Below are positions 1-9,700 of a stretch of DNA of 64,000 nt, piece after piece; position 1 is the first letter of the stretch; each line of letters starts with the position of its first letter. Both the position numbers and the translations under genes were made by a program. The stretch is taken from positions 1-64,000 of the forward strand of contig JAALGZ010000049.1 in the NCBI GenBank assembly GCA_015227615.1, given 5' to 3'. The stretch comes from Labyrinthula sp. Ha. Taxonomy: Eukaryota; Sar; Bigyra; Labyrinthulida; Labyrinthulaceae. Below the pieces are notes generated by a model. It was not told the DNA's origin, did no database searches, and was given only the letters and a program-made list of their open reading frames with translations.

Positions 1-552
1 TTAAGATCTAAAATGATAAAAAGAAGATTCGTCTTAAGAGAAAAGGCCGTCAAACAGAAGCAAACCACTGGACTTAAAACATCACATCTTCCACCTTATC
101 AAAATGAAGAATACAAGAAGCGCAAGCAACTAAGAAACGTCGGTTGCATTGTCCTTAGAAGAATAGGCAACAGCGCCACACCTATCACTCTTATGCTCTT
201 TCACCTCTCTAGCAAGCAATATGCGAACGTAAAAGGTATTGCGGATACGGGAGCAGACTACAACGTCAGTAGTCTGCAAGCGTTGGAACAATACACCATA
301 AAGACGGAGGACCCGCAATACATAAAGGAGGTTCAGTTCCCGGATAAAGCTAAGAAGCAAGTGAAGAAGGTGGTCTATGCTAGGGCCATGCTCAAACAGG
401 GGGAAACTAGCTTCAGAATAGGTGTCCAGAAGTTTTTCGTTGTAGACGATCCCAACTGGGATGAAGTTATTATAGGGAAAAGAACTTTAAACTATTTTGG
501 AATCAAGCTAGACCTCGCACAAGCGGATCATAGCAAAGAAAAGGAAGAATAG
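1..552 (+). CDS. Retrotransposon Gag-protease 3' part: retropepsin (partial)
   Basis: The frame is open from the first base of the window; the first ATG is at 13, so the true start is probably upstream in Gag. The aspartic protease active site DTGA lies at about nt 245-258 (context GIADTGADYN), and the C-terminal retropepsin element VIIGKRTL, followed by NYFGI, is at about nt 466-504. Both are standard for Ty3/gypsy proteases, which act as homodimers and cleave the Gag-Pol polyprotein. The 5' part (about 60 residues) is lysine/arginine-rich with no CCHC knuckle visible, so the nucleocapsid zinc finger, if present, is off-window. The frame ends in TAG at 550-552, and the next frame continues in exactly the same phase. 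Confidence 0.85.
   Translation, partial: LRSKMIKRRFVLREKAVKQKQTTGLKTSHLPPYQNEEYKKRKQLRNVGCIVLRRIGNSATPITLMLFHLSSKQYANVKGIADTGADYNVSSLQALEQYTIKTEDPQYIKEVQFPDKAKKQVKKVVYARAMLKQGETSFRIGVQKFFVVDDPNWDEVIIGKRTLNYFGIKLDLAQADHSKEKEE
550..552 (+). promoter_or_regulatory. In-frame TAG between protease and RT; candidate readthrough codon
   Basis: The protease frame and the pol frame are in the same phase (codon positions 13 and 622 agree modulo 3). From 553 to 6297 there is no other stop, and the first in-frame ATG after the TAG is only at 1195, inside the pol N-terminal region. Pol therefore has no obvious start of its own. Readthrough of one amber codon, as in gammaretroviral gag-pol, would explain the arrangement. 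The alternative is a point mutation inactivating this copy. Context is GAA TAG GAT. Confidence 0.55.
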
Positions 553-3500
553 GATAAAGGTGGAAACGAAGCCCAGATTTCTAAACCAATATCTTCTTTA
601 CACGGCATTCAAGACAACTCTTTGGAAGGACCAACAGTGGAGATTTATATTAATCAACTCAACAAGCAGGAAATTACATCATTCTTTAAAAATTCAGGTT
701 CACACTCTACATTTTATATTATCAAAGCAGACACTCAATTCTTATTCAATATTTTCGTTACTTTTTATAGCAGTGGCTATAAATTAGCAGATTCAATTAT
801 TTTTATTCAGGAAAAGGAGTATACTTCAAAAGAATTTCACAAAATATTCAAGCCAAGTATACTAAGATATTTTATTTTCCATAAAAACAATTTAGATCAT
901 TCGATTATTAAACATCAACAAGGCACAGATATACAACTGGAATATGATGAGATCGAGAAAGATTTACAGAAGATTATTCTAAGTTTATTTAATCGAACCC
1001 CTACACTTCAATTTTATAATGATGCTCCAACTATTGTATCTCAAGAAGGGGCAACATATATTCGAACTCTCGAAGTTAGAGAGCTCAGAGTAAAGCCCAT
1101 TGAAGATTTAGAAACAGCTCATTTTGAAAAATTAGACAGAGATCCTGATAACAGCGAAGTTACTCCCGTATTACTAGCCAATGTTCAACAGAACATGCCT
1201 AAAGAATTCAACGAAATAGGCATCGGCGAAGGTAATATTCAAATAGCGGAGGAAGATAAGGAAATAAATACAATGATAAATGTTAAACTCTCTGAATCTA
1301 CATTTAATTTACAGCAACAGAACTTCCTAAAGAAATTATTTACAAAATATCGCGCTGGATGGGGATTAAGACAATCTAATGCACAGATGTCTAATTTAAC
1401 TCCCATAGAAGTGGAACTTAAGCCAGGCTCCTCAATCCTAAGGAGCGATGGTTATCACCAGACAAAAGAAGAGGAGAGGTTTCTGGAGCTCAAGTTTGAA
1501 GCTCTAAGACAGGCTGGTATTGTTTCTCCAGCAAAGAACCCAGTCTGGGGTCATCCTGTTTTTGTTGTCACAAAAAAGATTACTAAGCCTAGTGATTGGG
1601 CTACGATGACGAACAGTCAACGCGAAAGTTGGAAGGAAGACAATATTCTCAATCGTTACCGAATGGTAGCGAATATGATTAAGTTGAATCAAATAACTCA
1701 ACCAACTACTTTAAATTTGCCAAACTTAGAAAGGCAACTAATGTCCATCAAGAACACTAAGTTCTACGCGACTTTGGACATACTTTCAGGCTTTGACTTT
1801 CTGCCTACAAAGGAAGAACATAGAGAGATATTCACTCTCGTCACAAGAAGGAGTGCCTACACTTTAAATGGCACACCAATGGGATGGTCAAACACCCCAG
1901 CACTTTTCTTTGATCGCATAATTAATGAAGTTATTGATCAAGATGGTGATTATTTATTCAATACAGAAGAGAATGGTGTACTAGCTTGGTTAGATGATCT
2001 TCTCGTTTACGCAACTTCTTTTGAAAAGTTATGCATTATTTTAGAAAAATTATTACAAAGAGCTATATTTCGAAAAGTTCGCTTCAATTTAAGAAAATGC
2101 GGTTTCGGAGAACAACACACCATCTGGTGTGGCCGCGAAATTAAAAAAGGTCAGTGGAATTTTTCACCAGCATTCTTTGAAAAAATATCAAATATGCCAA
2201 AGCCTACTTACAGGCATGAGGCAGTACAATTAGTTTATTTAGCGAATTGGCTCTCGCCAAATATACCGAAGCTCTCTCAATTAAGAAAACCCTTTGCAGA
2301 ATATGCTAATCTCAAAGGAAAAAAGTTATCTGAAGTTGAAAGATTAAAAGAAGAAGTCGAATGGACTGAAGAAAGAGAGCAGGCATATTCGATGCTGAAA
2401 CAAGCCATAGTTGATTCAAGTAAAAGATTCCTTTCAATGTATGATGAAAAAATACCACTTTTACTTTTTACAGACTCCTCTCAAGATGTTTGGAGTCTTG
2501 CTGTTTTTCAAGATGAAGAAAAGAACGTCACTAATGACGTCAGAACTTTAAAACCAAGACCAATTATGTTTCTGTCTGGTTCTTTTATTTCAAGTGAATT
2601 AAGATGGCATATTTCTTCGAAAGAATTATACCCAATTATTTACGCTTTCGAGCGAATAGGGTTTATTTTAAGGACACACTCTGGTGGGATCTATATTTAT
2701 ACAGATCACAGAGCTTTACTTTCAGTAGTCAGAATCAAACAAAACGAACGTCGAATCTATTGGGATCGCCTTTATAGGTGGATTCTAAGGTTACAGTCTG
2801 TTGACTTAACCATCTTCCATATTTCTAGTAGAGATAATTTTGTCTCTGATCTTTTAACCCGTTGGGGAAAAACTAACGAAGCAAATATATCAAGATGTAA
2901 CCTTATTTACGAATCAAATACTGAAGTGATTCAAATCATGTTTCTTGAAAATACAGAGGCAGATCGAGAACGAGAGAAGTCTACAACTCAACCAGCTCCT
3001 TACATTGAGCCAGATATCAAAAGTTGGGGAACAATCAAGCATTCTAACGAGGACAACTTTTTAGATGTATTAAATCAGGAACCAGAACTAGCTCGTATAA
3101 CAGCTAAAGTCTCTAACTTATCATTTGGTGAGGCAGAGCTCGAAGAAAGAGTTTCAGTCTCAACCAATCGTTCTAACCTTCAACAAGAATTATTGAACGA
3201 ACACATTTCGTACCTTTCACCATTTTATCCAAATATCTCTTTTAAATCAATAGATTTCAATACATTAAGGAAACATCAACATAGATTACACTCTGATTCA
3301 TTGTCCGATTTTCAAATTAAGGAAGGAGTTTACTACAAAGATGATTTATTAGTAATACCAAGAAGTTTAATCCCTCGCTATATTATTATGAACCATATTT
3401 TAAGAGGACACCCCAGTGCTTCTGCAGAAAAGAAGTACCTGTCCGAGGTTTATTTACAGGGAATCAGGAAAAAAGACTTAAATTCTTTATTATCTTCTTA

Positions 3501-6297
3501 TAGAAACAGGTGTTTACACTGTCAAAAGTCTCCTCGCATAATACGAAGACCATATCACCTAATACATTTAGCTAAGAAATCACGTGAAATATTGCGTGCT
3601 GATTTTCTCTACATTAATCAAACAGGTTATATATTAGTATTACTAGATTCTGCAACTAGAAAAACTCAACTTACCTTTCATAAAACGCCTACCGCAAGAG
3701 GAATGGCAGAGTCTCTCTTATTATGGAGAGCAAACTTTGGTTTTGCGGAAGATTTTTTAATAATTACGGACAACGGGTCCCATTTTTCAAATAATTTACT
3801 ACACTACTTAAGCAAATCAATTGGATTTGAACAAAATTTTACTATTGCCTACTCGCCATGGACAAATGGTTCAGTAGAGACGGCAAATAATAGTATTTTA
3901 AACTATCTCAAATCGCTAGTTAGCCAGTTCGGATTACACGAATCTCAATGGCCTAGCATTTTATCTTTAATAACTTACATCATCAATAATAAACCTATGG
4001 AGAGAAGAGATGGAAGAACTCCTAACGAGTTATTTTTATACCATAGGTTGAATACACCTTTAATCGAACGTGATTTACAACATTTTACAATAACAGTCGG
4101 CAATGAAGTTCATAAGCCCTTGGACAAAGAAGCCATGTTTTCTGATGTTGAAAATATTATCACTACTTTAGACACAATACAGAATCAAACTTTTGAAGTT
4201 GTTAGACTTAAACAAGAAGCTGAAAATAGCAGGAGAAATAAAACTGCTACGCCCATTTTACAATTCTCATCTGGGGATTGGGTGTTAGTTTCTGAACATG
4301 GTACACAACATGCAAATGCTAAAACTAGTCTCTCATGGATAGGACCCTATCAAATAATAGATATTTTATCAAGCAATGTTTATTTAGTGGAGTCTCTCTT
4401 AGGGAAGACTAGAACTGTTCATTCATCACGCATTTGGTTTTATTCACACACTCGCCCTATTGGCAGCAAGAAGTTGAAAGCATTATTCGTTCACAATTTT
4501 AAGCAGTTGGAAATAGAAAGCATTGTTGGATGTAGATTAGCTGCTGACAATAACTCTTGTGAGTTTAAAATCCGCTGGTTAGGTTTTGAACAGGATCAAG
4601 ACACCTGGGAACCAGCTGTTACCACTTATGAAGATGTTCCTATTCTAGTTACTTCTTATGTTCAAAATATGGACGACAATAACCTCAAGATGCTTATTTC
4701 AAGAATTCTACAAGATCATGATGTTTCAAGAAGAAATCAACTTGCACGTGTCAATAGCCTCAAATTTCGTTTATCCTCGATGAAGTTTCAGAAACAACTA
4801 AATTTTCATTTTATTTCGGGGGGAAATACCCTAGGATGGCTACCAGAGGAGAAGAACATTTTACGTCTTTTAATCATGAAGTTTGGATCTGGGAAATATG
4901 TTGAATATTTAGAGGGAGATTATTTACCTTTTAGATCAAAGCAACAAATCTCGACCCAGATTCAGAGGCTATGTAACTTGCAGTCTATTGGAATATTTCA
5001 TAATAGAAGATTCGATGTGGTCGAACTTAGAACTTTTCTTCAAAAGCATTTTGGAATTAAAACGATACACAAAAACTTACCAGGACGTTTCAACACTTAC
5101 ATTGAAAAGACAAAGATACTAACTTTATTTTCTCAAGAGATCGAAATAACTTCGAAGCCAGAAGACATTAAGATCCCTTATTTCAGAAGAATCGAGAACC
5201 TCAAACATCTTAGGTTGATGGAAAAGGAATACGCTGATTCTGATGAATGTCAACAATTCTTACTACAATTTGGTATCTCTTCTTTTGAAGCTTTAAAGTC
5301 ACGAATACTTAATCTATCAGAACCATTAGTAAAAGCTGTTGAAGGAAGTGAATTACTACTCGACACTCTTTACAAAACTTTATTAAAGTCCTCTACGTAT
5401 TGGACTGATCTATCTACATTATATTCAAAATCTATTACCTTTTGCCAAGAATTTGACGAACTACGAAATACACCAAATAGTTATTCATACAGACAAGACT
5501 CAATTTCCATTTCATTAGTTCTCATCGACAATAAAGTACAACTTACTTCTGTTGACTTATTATCGGGCGACAAGATAATACTAGAATATAATGGCGGAAA
5601 TTACTATACCCTTTTAGGATGTAATGGAAGAATCTACTTTACTCCACCTGACACCAGATTATTTAGCCAAAACATCTTTGATTTGGAGTTCGAAAAACCT
5701 TATTCAAAACACAATATTTTCCAAGTCTTAGTGGTTGATCCTCCGTGGAAGATAGGTAATTCAAATCCTACGCGTGGAATCACACTGGACTACCCAACTT
5801 TATCTAACTCTGAATTTATGAAATTAGATTTACCTTTACAACACTTCCCTTTTGGAAGTTATTTATTTTTGTGGGTTACGAATTCTTCTTATCATTGCGC
5901 CTTGTCTTGGGCCAAATCTCTTAATTATTATTCAGTCGACATCTTTACCTGGATCAAGTCACATAGATCTGGAAGTTTATTTAAAAGTTTAGGTTATTTC
6001 TTACAACATGCTCAAGAAACCTGCCTAATATTTCAAAGGAGAGAGCAGGAATCTATTTACTATTCAGACACTTTTGGAGAATACAAATTAGATCATTTTT
6101 CAAACTCAATCAAGACTATTCCTTTAGAACCTTCAGCTAAGCCCGAAACTTTCTACTGGATCTTGGATCTTGTTTTTCCTCACTGCAACAAGTTCGAGAT
6201 GTTTGCCAGAAGTAACAATCTACGACAGAACTGGAGCAGCTGTGGAATAGAACTTGATGCTAAAGCTCATATTGTTTACACACCTTCAAGTGCATAG
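553..6297 (+). CDS. Pol polyprotein: RT, RNase H, integrase, chromodomain, Myb/SANT-like, MT-A70 adenine methyltransferase
   Basis: Residues are counted from the TTG codon at 622; from there the frame has 1891 codons. RT: YATLDILSGFDF near 381, TPMGWSN near 420, and the catalytic WLDDLLVYA near 455 (a YxDD variant). RNase H: LLLFTDSSQD near 615, ELYPI, and TDHRALL near 694. Integrase: an HHCC zinc-binding region ending RCLHCQK near 963-970, then catalytic D at nt 3601, D in TDNGSHF at nt 3769 and E at nt 3877, giving exactly D-55-D-35-E. GPY/F: WIGPYQI near nt 4336-4360. Chromodomain: FKIRWLGF then DTWEP, about 1305-1347. Residues about 1405-1475 look Myb/SANT-like (GWLPEEKNILRLL, then KFGSGK). 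The MT-A70 domain has DPPW at 1706-1709, then LFLWVTNSS, TWIKS, LGYFLQHAQETC, AKPETFYWI, FEMFARS and NWSSCGIEL. DPPW is the catalytic motif of METTL3-type N6-adenine methyltransferases, so this domain looks active. Whether the substrate is DNA or RNA cannot be told. Confidence 0.9.
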   Translation, partial: DKGGNEAQISKPISSLHGIQDNSLEGPTVEIYINQLNKQEITSFFKNSGSHSTFYIIKADTQFLFNIFVTFYSSGYKLADSIIFIQEKEYTSKEFHKIFKPSILRYFIFHKNNLDHSIIKHQQGTDIQLEYDEIEKDLQKIILSLFNRTPTLQFYNDAPTIVSQEGATYIRTLEVRELRVKPIEDLETAHFEKLDRDPDNSEVTPVLLANVQQNMPKEFNEIGIGEGNIQIAEEDKEINTMINVKLSESTFNLQQQNFLKKLFTKYRAGWGLRQSNAQMSNLTPIEVELKPGSSILRSDGYHQTKEEERFLELKFEALRQAGIVSPAKNPVWGHPVFVVTKKITKPSDWATMTNSQRESWKEDNILNRYRMVANMIKLNQITQPTTLNLPNLERQLMSIKNTKFYATLDILSGFDFLPTKEEHREIFTLVTRRSAYTLNGTPMGWSNTPALFFDRIINEVIDQDGDYLFNTEENGVLAWLDDLLVYATSFEKLCIILEKLLQRAIFRKVRFNLRKCGFGEQHTIWCGREIKKGQWNFSPAFFEKISNMPKPTYRHEAVQLVYLANWLSPNIPKLSQLRKPFAEYANLKGKKLSEVERLKEEVEWTEEREQAYSMLKQAIVDSSKRFLSMYDEKIPLLLFTDSSQDVWSLAVFQDEEKNVTNDVRTLKPRPIMFLSGSFISSELRWHISSKELYPIIYAFERIGFILRTHSGGIYIYTDHRALLSVVRIKQNERRIYWDRLYRWILRLQSVDLTIFHISSRDNFVSDLLTRWGKTNEANISRCNLIYESNTEVIQIMFLENTEADREREKSTTQPAPYIEPDIKSWGTIKHSNEDNFLDVLNQEPELARITAKVSNLSFGEAELEERVSVSTNRSNLQQELLNEHISYLSPFYPNISFKSIDFNTLRKHQHRLHSDSLSDFQIKEGVYYKDDLLVIPRSLIPRYIIMNHILRGHPSASAEKKYLSEVYLQGIRKKDLNSLLSSYRNRCLHCQKSPRIIRRPYHLIHLAKKSREILRADFLYINQTGYILVLLDSATRKTQLTFHKTPTARGMAESLLLWRANFGFAEDFLIITDNGSHFSNNLLHYLSKSIGFEQNFTIAYSPWTNGSVETANNSILNYLKSLVSQFGLHESQWPSILSLITYIINNKPMERRDGRTPNELFLYHRLNTPLIERDLQHFTITVGNEVHKPLDKEAMFSDVENIITTLDTIQNQTFEVVRLKQEAENSRRNKTATPILQFSSGDWVLVSEHGTQHANAKTSLSWIGPYQIIDILSSNVYLVESLLGKTRTVHSSRIWFYSHTRPIGSKKLKALFVHNFKQLEIESIVGCRLAADNNSCEFKIRWLGFEQDQDTWEPAVTTYEDVPILVTSYVQNMDDNNLKMLISRILQDHDVSRRNQLARVNSLKFRLSSMKFQKQLNFHFISGGNTLGWLPEEKNILRLLIMKFGSGKYVEYLEGDYLPFRSKQQISTQIQRLCNLQSIGIFHNRRFDVVELRTFLQKHFGIKTIHKNLPGRFNTYIEKTKILTLFSQEIEITSKPEDIKIPYFRRIENLKHLRLMEKEYADSDECQQFLLQFGISSFEALKSRILNLSEPLVKAVEGSELLLDTLYKTLLKSSTYWTDLSTLYSKSITFCQEFDELRNTPNSYSYRQDSISISLVLIDNKVQLTSVDLLSGDKIILEYNGGNYYTLLGCNGRIYFTPPDTRLFSQNIFDLEFEKPYSKHNIFQVLVVDPPWKIGNSNPTRGITLDYPTLSNSEFMKLDLPLQHFPFGSYLFLWVTNSSYHCALSWAKSLNYYSVDIFTWIKSHRSGSLFKSLGYFLQHAQETCLIFQRREQESIYYSDTFGEYKLDHFSNSIKTIPLEPSAKPETFYWILDLVFPHCNKFEMFARSNNLRQNWSSCGIELDAKAHIVYTPSSA

Positions 6298-6311
6298 CAC
6301 TTCTCTCCTTC

Positions 6312-6320
6312 AAGGGGGGA
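6312..6320 (+). other. Polypurine tract
   Basis: An A/G-only run of nine bases (AAGGGGGGA) directly abuts the TG that begins the 3' LTR. This is the usual primer site for plus-strand DNA synthesis in LTR retrotransposons. Confidence 0.85.
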
Positions 6321-6375
6321 TGTCCTCAAAGGACGTGATAGTCGTTCTAGCGATTATTCGTTGACATAGAAGTCG

Positions 6376-6431
6376 ATACACACCTACGTGTATACTTGCT
6401 ATATTGGACATGTGCACACCCCTGTGTGTAC
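6376..6431 (+). repeat. Two adjacent hairpin-forming inverted repeats in the LTR
   Basis: ATACAC at 6376-6381 pairs with GTGTAT at 6388-6393 (6-bp stem, 6-nt loop). GTGCACAC at 6412-6419 pairs with GTGTGTAC at 6424-6431 (7 of 8 pairs, 4-nt loop). They may be regulatory or RNA-level elements; no function is shown. Confidence 0.5.
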
Positions 6432-6651
6432 TACCTTGTAATATACTACTTATATCGGTTCTGTTATATTCTAACCGTTCATATCTGTCATATTTAACCG
6501 TTAACACACAATATCTACGATTGAAGAAAGAGTCAAAAGGTATACCAGGAAAGACAGCTGGCTGTTCTTTCAACACAATGGGTCATTACCATGTTTAGAA
6601 CGTGGCATCAGGCCAAACAGTACAACATTGCTTTCATTTCATATGAAGTTG

Positions 6652-6660
6652 TATATATAG
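6652..6660 (+). promoter_or_regulatory. TATA-like box in the 3' LTR
   Basis: TATATATAG lies about 125 bp before the LTR end. That position fits the U3 promoter of an LTR retrotransposon, with R/U5 downstream. The assignment rests on position and motif only. Confidence 0.45.
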
Positions 6661-6775
6661 TCAACATAGCTTAGCTCAAACATTACTAACACCTTCAACT
6701 TCTGCGGGAGCATTGTTGGTTTTGTTTTGGGGGCTACTTGGAGGTTGGAAACCTTTAGATCTTACCAGGAGGACA

Positions 6776-9700
6776 TAACTGACCCAAAACCTTTTCTCAC
6801 GTCGTGTAGAACTTGAACACACTAAACTAAACCCCAGTACGTTTTATCACTACGTCAAGGAAATTTAAATTTATTAAAGCCTCAAAAGGCTTGGATTATT
6901 TTCGATTCAATGGGTATGTAATTTTGAACGGTAATAATGATCTCAAGGAACAGTGTAGAGTTTAAAGAAAATGTTGTCCTATTCTCCTCCAACTATGTGT
7001 CGGAATTAAGAAGCCCGTATGGAAAATAAATGGTATTAACTTAAACCTCACTTCCATAGATGAAGTAGTTAAGGAAATGGCTAATTGTAGTCTATAATTT
7101 CAGTTTTAGGTCGTAATTCCAAATTCTAAGACCTTGTAATTCTCTTCAGGAGAATTATAACAAGTTTCAGCCATGGAAACCAGAATCCAGAATTGTGGAG
7201 TTATTCCGACATAGGAATTCAAAACTAGTTTAAGATTTTAACTATGGAATAGGAATCGAATTTCAGTTCCAAATAGTTAGAAAATGTAAATTCTTGGCTA
7301 AACTTACTTTGCGAGCGCTCGCATCTGCGGCTTTCATTCCTCTCGTCAGTGGTGTTGGTACTGTAGGCTCTCGTTACTAAGGTCTATTTATTTTCAATTT
7401 AGCAAATTATTTTTTTGTCTTTTACCTTGTTGCTCTCTTCCTTAGCGCGGGTACACGTCAAAGGAAGTGAGAATACAGTGGATTAATTTCCACTCCATAT
7501 ACAATGTTTGAATTTTTCCTCGCTACGGTTAGCACGTAAAAAGAAGGGAGGTTTCTCAAGATATTAAGAAGAACCAATAGCGTTTCCAATGTACTTTACT
7601 CTTGATTTCCATCTAGTTGTATCAAACAGAAGTAAAGTGACGAAAAGTCGTTCCTGTGCAAATTTTATGTACTCACTTAACAAGTTCGTTAGAGCCATCC
7701 GAGAACTAAAAAATAATAAGCCGTGAATACACGAAGTTGGGATATGAGTCTCGTTAATAAAATCCTTCTAATTCCGTTTCAAATTTACCAGTAAAACTTC
7801 AAGCATAGTGGTAGAAGCTATTTTCCTAAATATTTATTCCTATGTATACGCATATAATTAAAAAAAAGGGAAAAACAAAGAATATGCCAAAAATATTGCT
7901 CCAGCTAAAATTATGTCTCACTATATTAAATATAATGATGTGCCCCATCTCAGTCGTAGCTCGAGCATACGTCCAGGATATTGTTTTAAATTCCTCGCCA
8001 AGAAAATTTCATCTTTTCTCAGTGGAGCTCCGAGGTTTTTTAGGATTAATCGAGATGGGATTTTTTTATCCTTTGTCCAACTGTCAATTGGAGAGGGAGA
8101 TCTAAAATTTTAGGCTTTATCACCATATCTGGCGATCTGCCTCTACACAAGAGCACAATTTGTACAAGCCTTGAACCAGTATCTTGAACTTTTAAGATTG
8201 AATTTTTTAAAGGCAAATTCATCTGTCATTATTTTGCATAAAACACTAAATTTGAATAAAAATGAAATAAACTACTTGAGTAAAGCATTCCATAAGTAGC
8301 ATCAGACAATAATAGGGTAAGTGCTTGAACTCATACATCTTTGTTGGTAAATCATAAGCTTTAGATATTTCAACGTTAGTCCACTATTTTTGTGTAGCTT
8401 AGACGTTTAATAATCCTGTCCGTGTATTTTTTTCTTACTTTCAATGAACTAATCCGGAAAATGATAACGTAATATTTGTAGTATTCCAGGAATTATTTAT
8501 ATAGCTCATATAATGGTTTTCTCCTTTCTTGTCGGACAAAATCTTCAAGAAAATATAAACAGCCACTACAAACATACTGCTTAAGAAACTGGTGAAGTCG
8601 AGTTTCTCTGAAAAGAAGGTTCAGTTTGCTAACGTCGCTGCGGGATCATTCAGTAACTTTGACTTTCATTGACAACCCAGTACTGCTTAACTTACCAATG
8701 AAGCAGAGCAAGATTATATGTTCTAGTAAAGTGCCGTATTTATCCCCTTTCATATTTTCCGGCTCTTTCAACTATACTTTCTTTTTCTAAGAGTCAAAGA
8801 ACTCAACATTAAATTCCAACTGATTGTGACCATGAAGACATACATCACAGTCTAGGCGACTGCGCATACATTGAGTACTCTAACATATCTCCCAATAGAA
8901 TAAAAGTATCAGCCGCTAGAAAACGCCCAATAACTCGAAAAATTCCCTGAGAACAAACCAAGCTATTATTTTTGCTCGTTTCTTTGTCATTTTAGTTCTT
9001 ACTGTTAGTGTGAATGACCAATTTGAGCGGTTAAAGCAAGAACGTGTTTAAGTTAAGTTACTAGAGCACATTGGGCTCTTGCAAAACCACTATCTTCGGT
9101 ATTTCTCGTTTCAGAATTCCTATGGGTAATGTTTGATATTCCCGTGATGTATCAGACAAGTCTTGAGGAGTTTGAGTTTACTTAGAATAATGCTTTGGAT
9201 TTTCCAAGCCGAATTGAGTAAGCTATGGTACTTTCATAGGTATCATTTGAAGATTTGGACGAATGACCCACTCTTTTTAAATTTTGATGTTTTGAGTCAT
9301 TTATTATATTTTCTAACTTTTCCCAATGTTTCATGGCATTTTCTCATATTTCAGTAGCGTACTATTTCTACAATTTTCCGTCTTTAGAGTTGGAACATGT
9401 ATTTTTTTTTCTTTCTTCCTGTCATGGATACTCACCTACATTTGACTAAGATGGTTCTGTTTATGGATTACCTGTTTCATGTATATGCCATTTATGTTTA
9501 GTTTGATCACAGGCTCAGCAACTAGGCCTTAAGATGCTGATGGAATTAGGAAAATATTAGATTTTCAGAATTTTAACTTGAAGACGAAGACAAAGGAAAT
9601 AAAACTTCATAATTATGTAAAATATATATATGATAGCGTAGGTTTTCCCACAGGAATGCGCCTTTCCTACACTTAATTTGAATTATTTGCGTTACCAACT

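Larger units (their letters stand above)
1..6775 (+). mobile_element. Ty3/gypsy LTR retrotransposon with MT-A70 domain (5' end outside window)
   Basis: Directly visible in order: a retropepsin frame, an in-frame TAG, a 1.9-kb-codon pol frame (RT, RNase H, integrase, GPY/F, chromodomain, Myb/SANT-like segment, MT-A70 methyltransferase), a polypurine tract and a 3' LTR. The RT-RNase H-integrase order and the chromodomain place it in the Ty3/gypsy superfamily, chromovirus-like. The 5' LTR, primer-binding site and Gag lie upstream of base 1. Apart from the single TAG there is no frameshift or stop in over 6 kb, which suggests a young or recently active copy. The target-site duplication cannot be checked because only the right flank is present. 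Confidence 0.93.
6321..6775 (+). repeat. 3' long terminal repeat, 455 bp
   Basis: The LTR starts TGTCCTC right after the polypurine tract and ends GAGGACA, a perfect 7-bp terminal inverted repeat with the canonical TG...CA ends. It contains a TATA-like box near 6652 and two tandem short hairpins at 6376-6431. Two AACCGTT motifs lie at 6472-6505. The 5' partner is outside the window, so LTR-LTR identity, which would date the insertion, cannot be measured here. Confidence 0.85.

Noticed and set aside
560-787. Short plus-strand frame overlapping the pol start
   Set aside because: It is in a different phase from both protease and RT and has no retroelement motif; the true continuation is the in-phase frame beginning at 553.
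6310-6598. Frames on both strands inside the 3' LTR
   Set aside because: They lie entirely in LTR regulatory sequence, have no family features and start or end at LTR hairpins.
7842-9357. Frames of 60-90 codons in the first spacer
   Set aside because: No motif, biased toward Phe/Leu/Ile as expected of random AT-rich sequence, and no splice partners.
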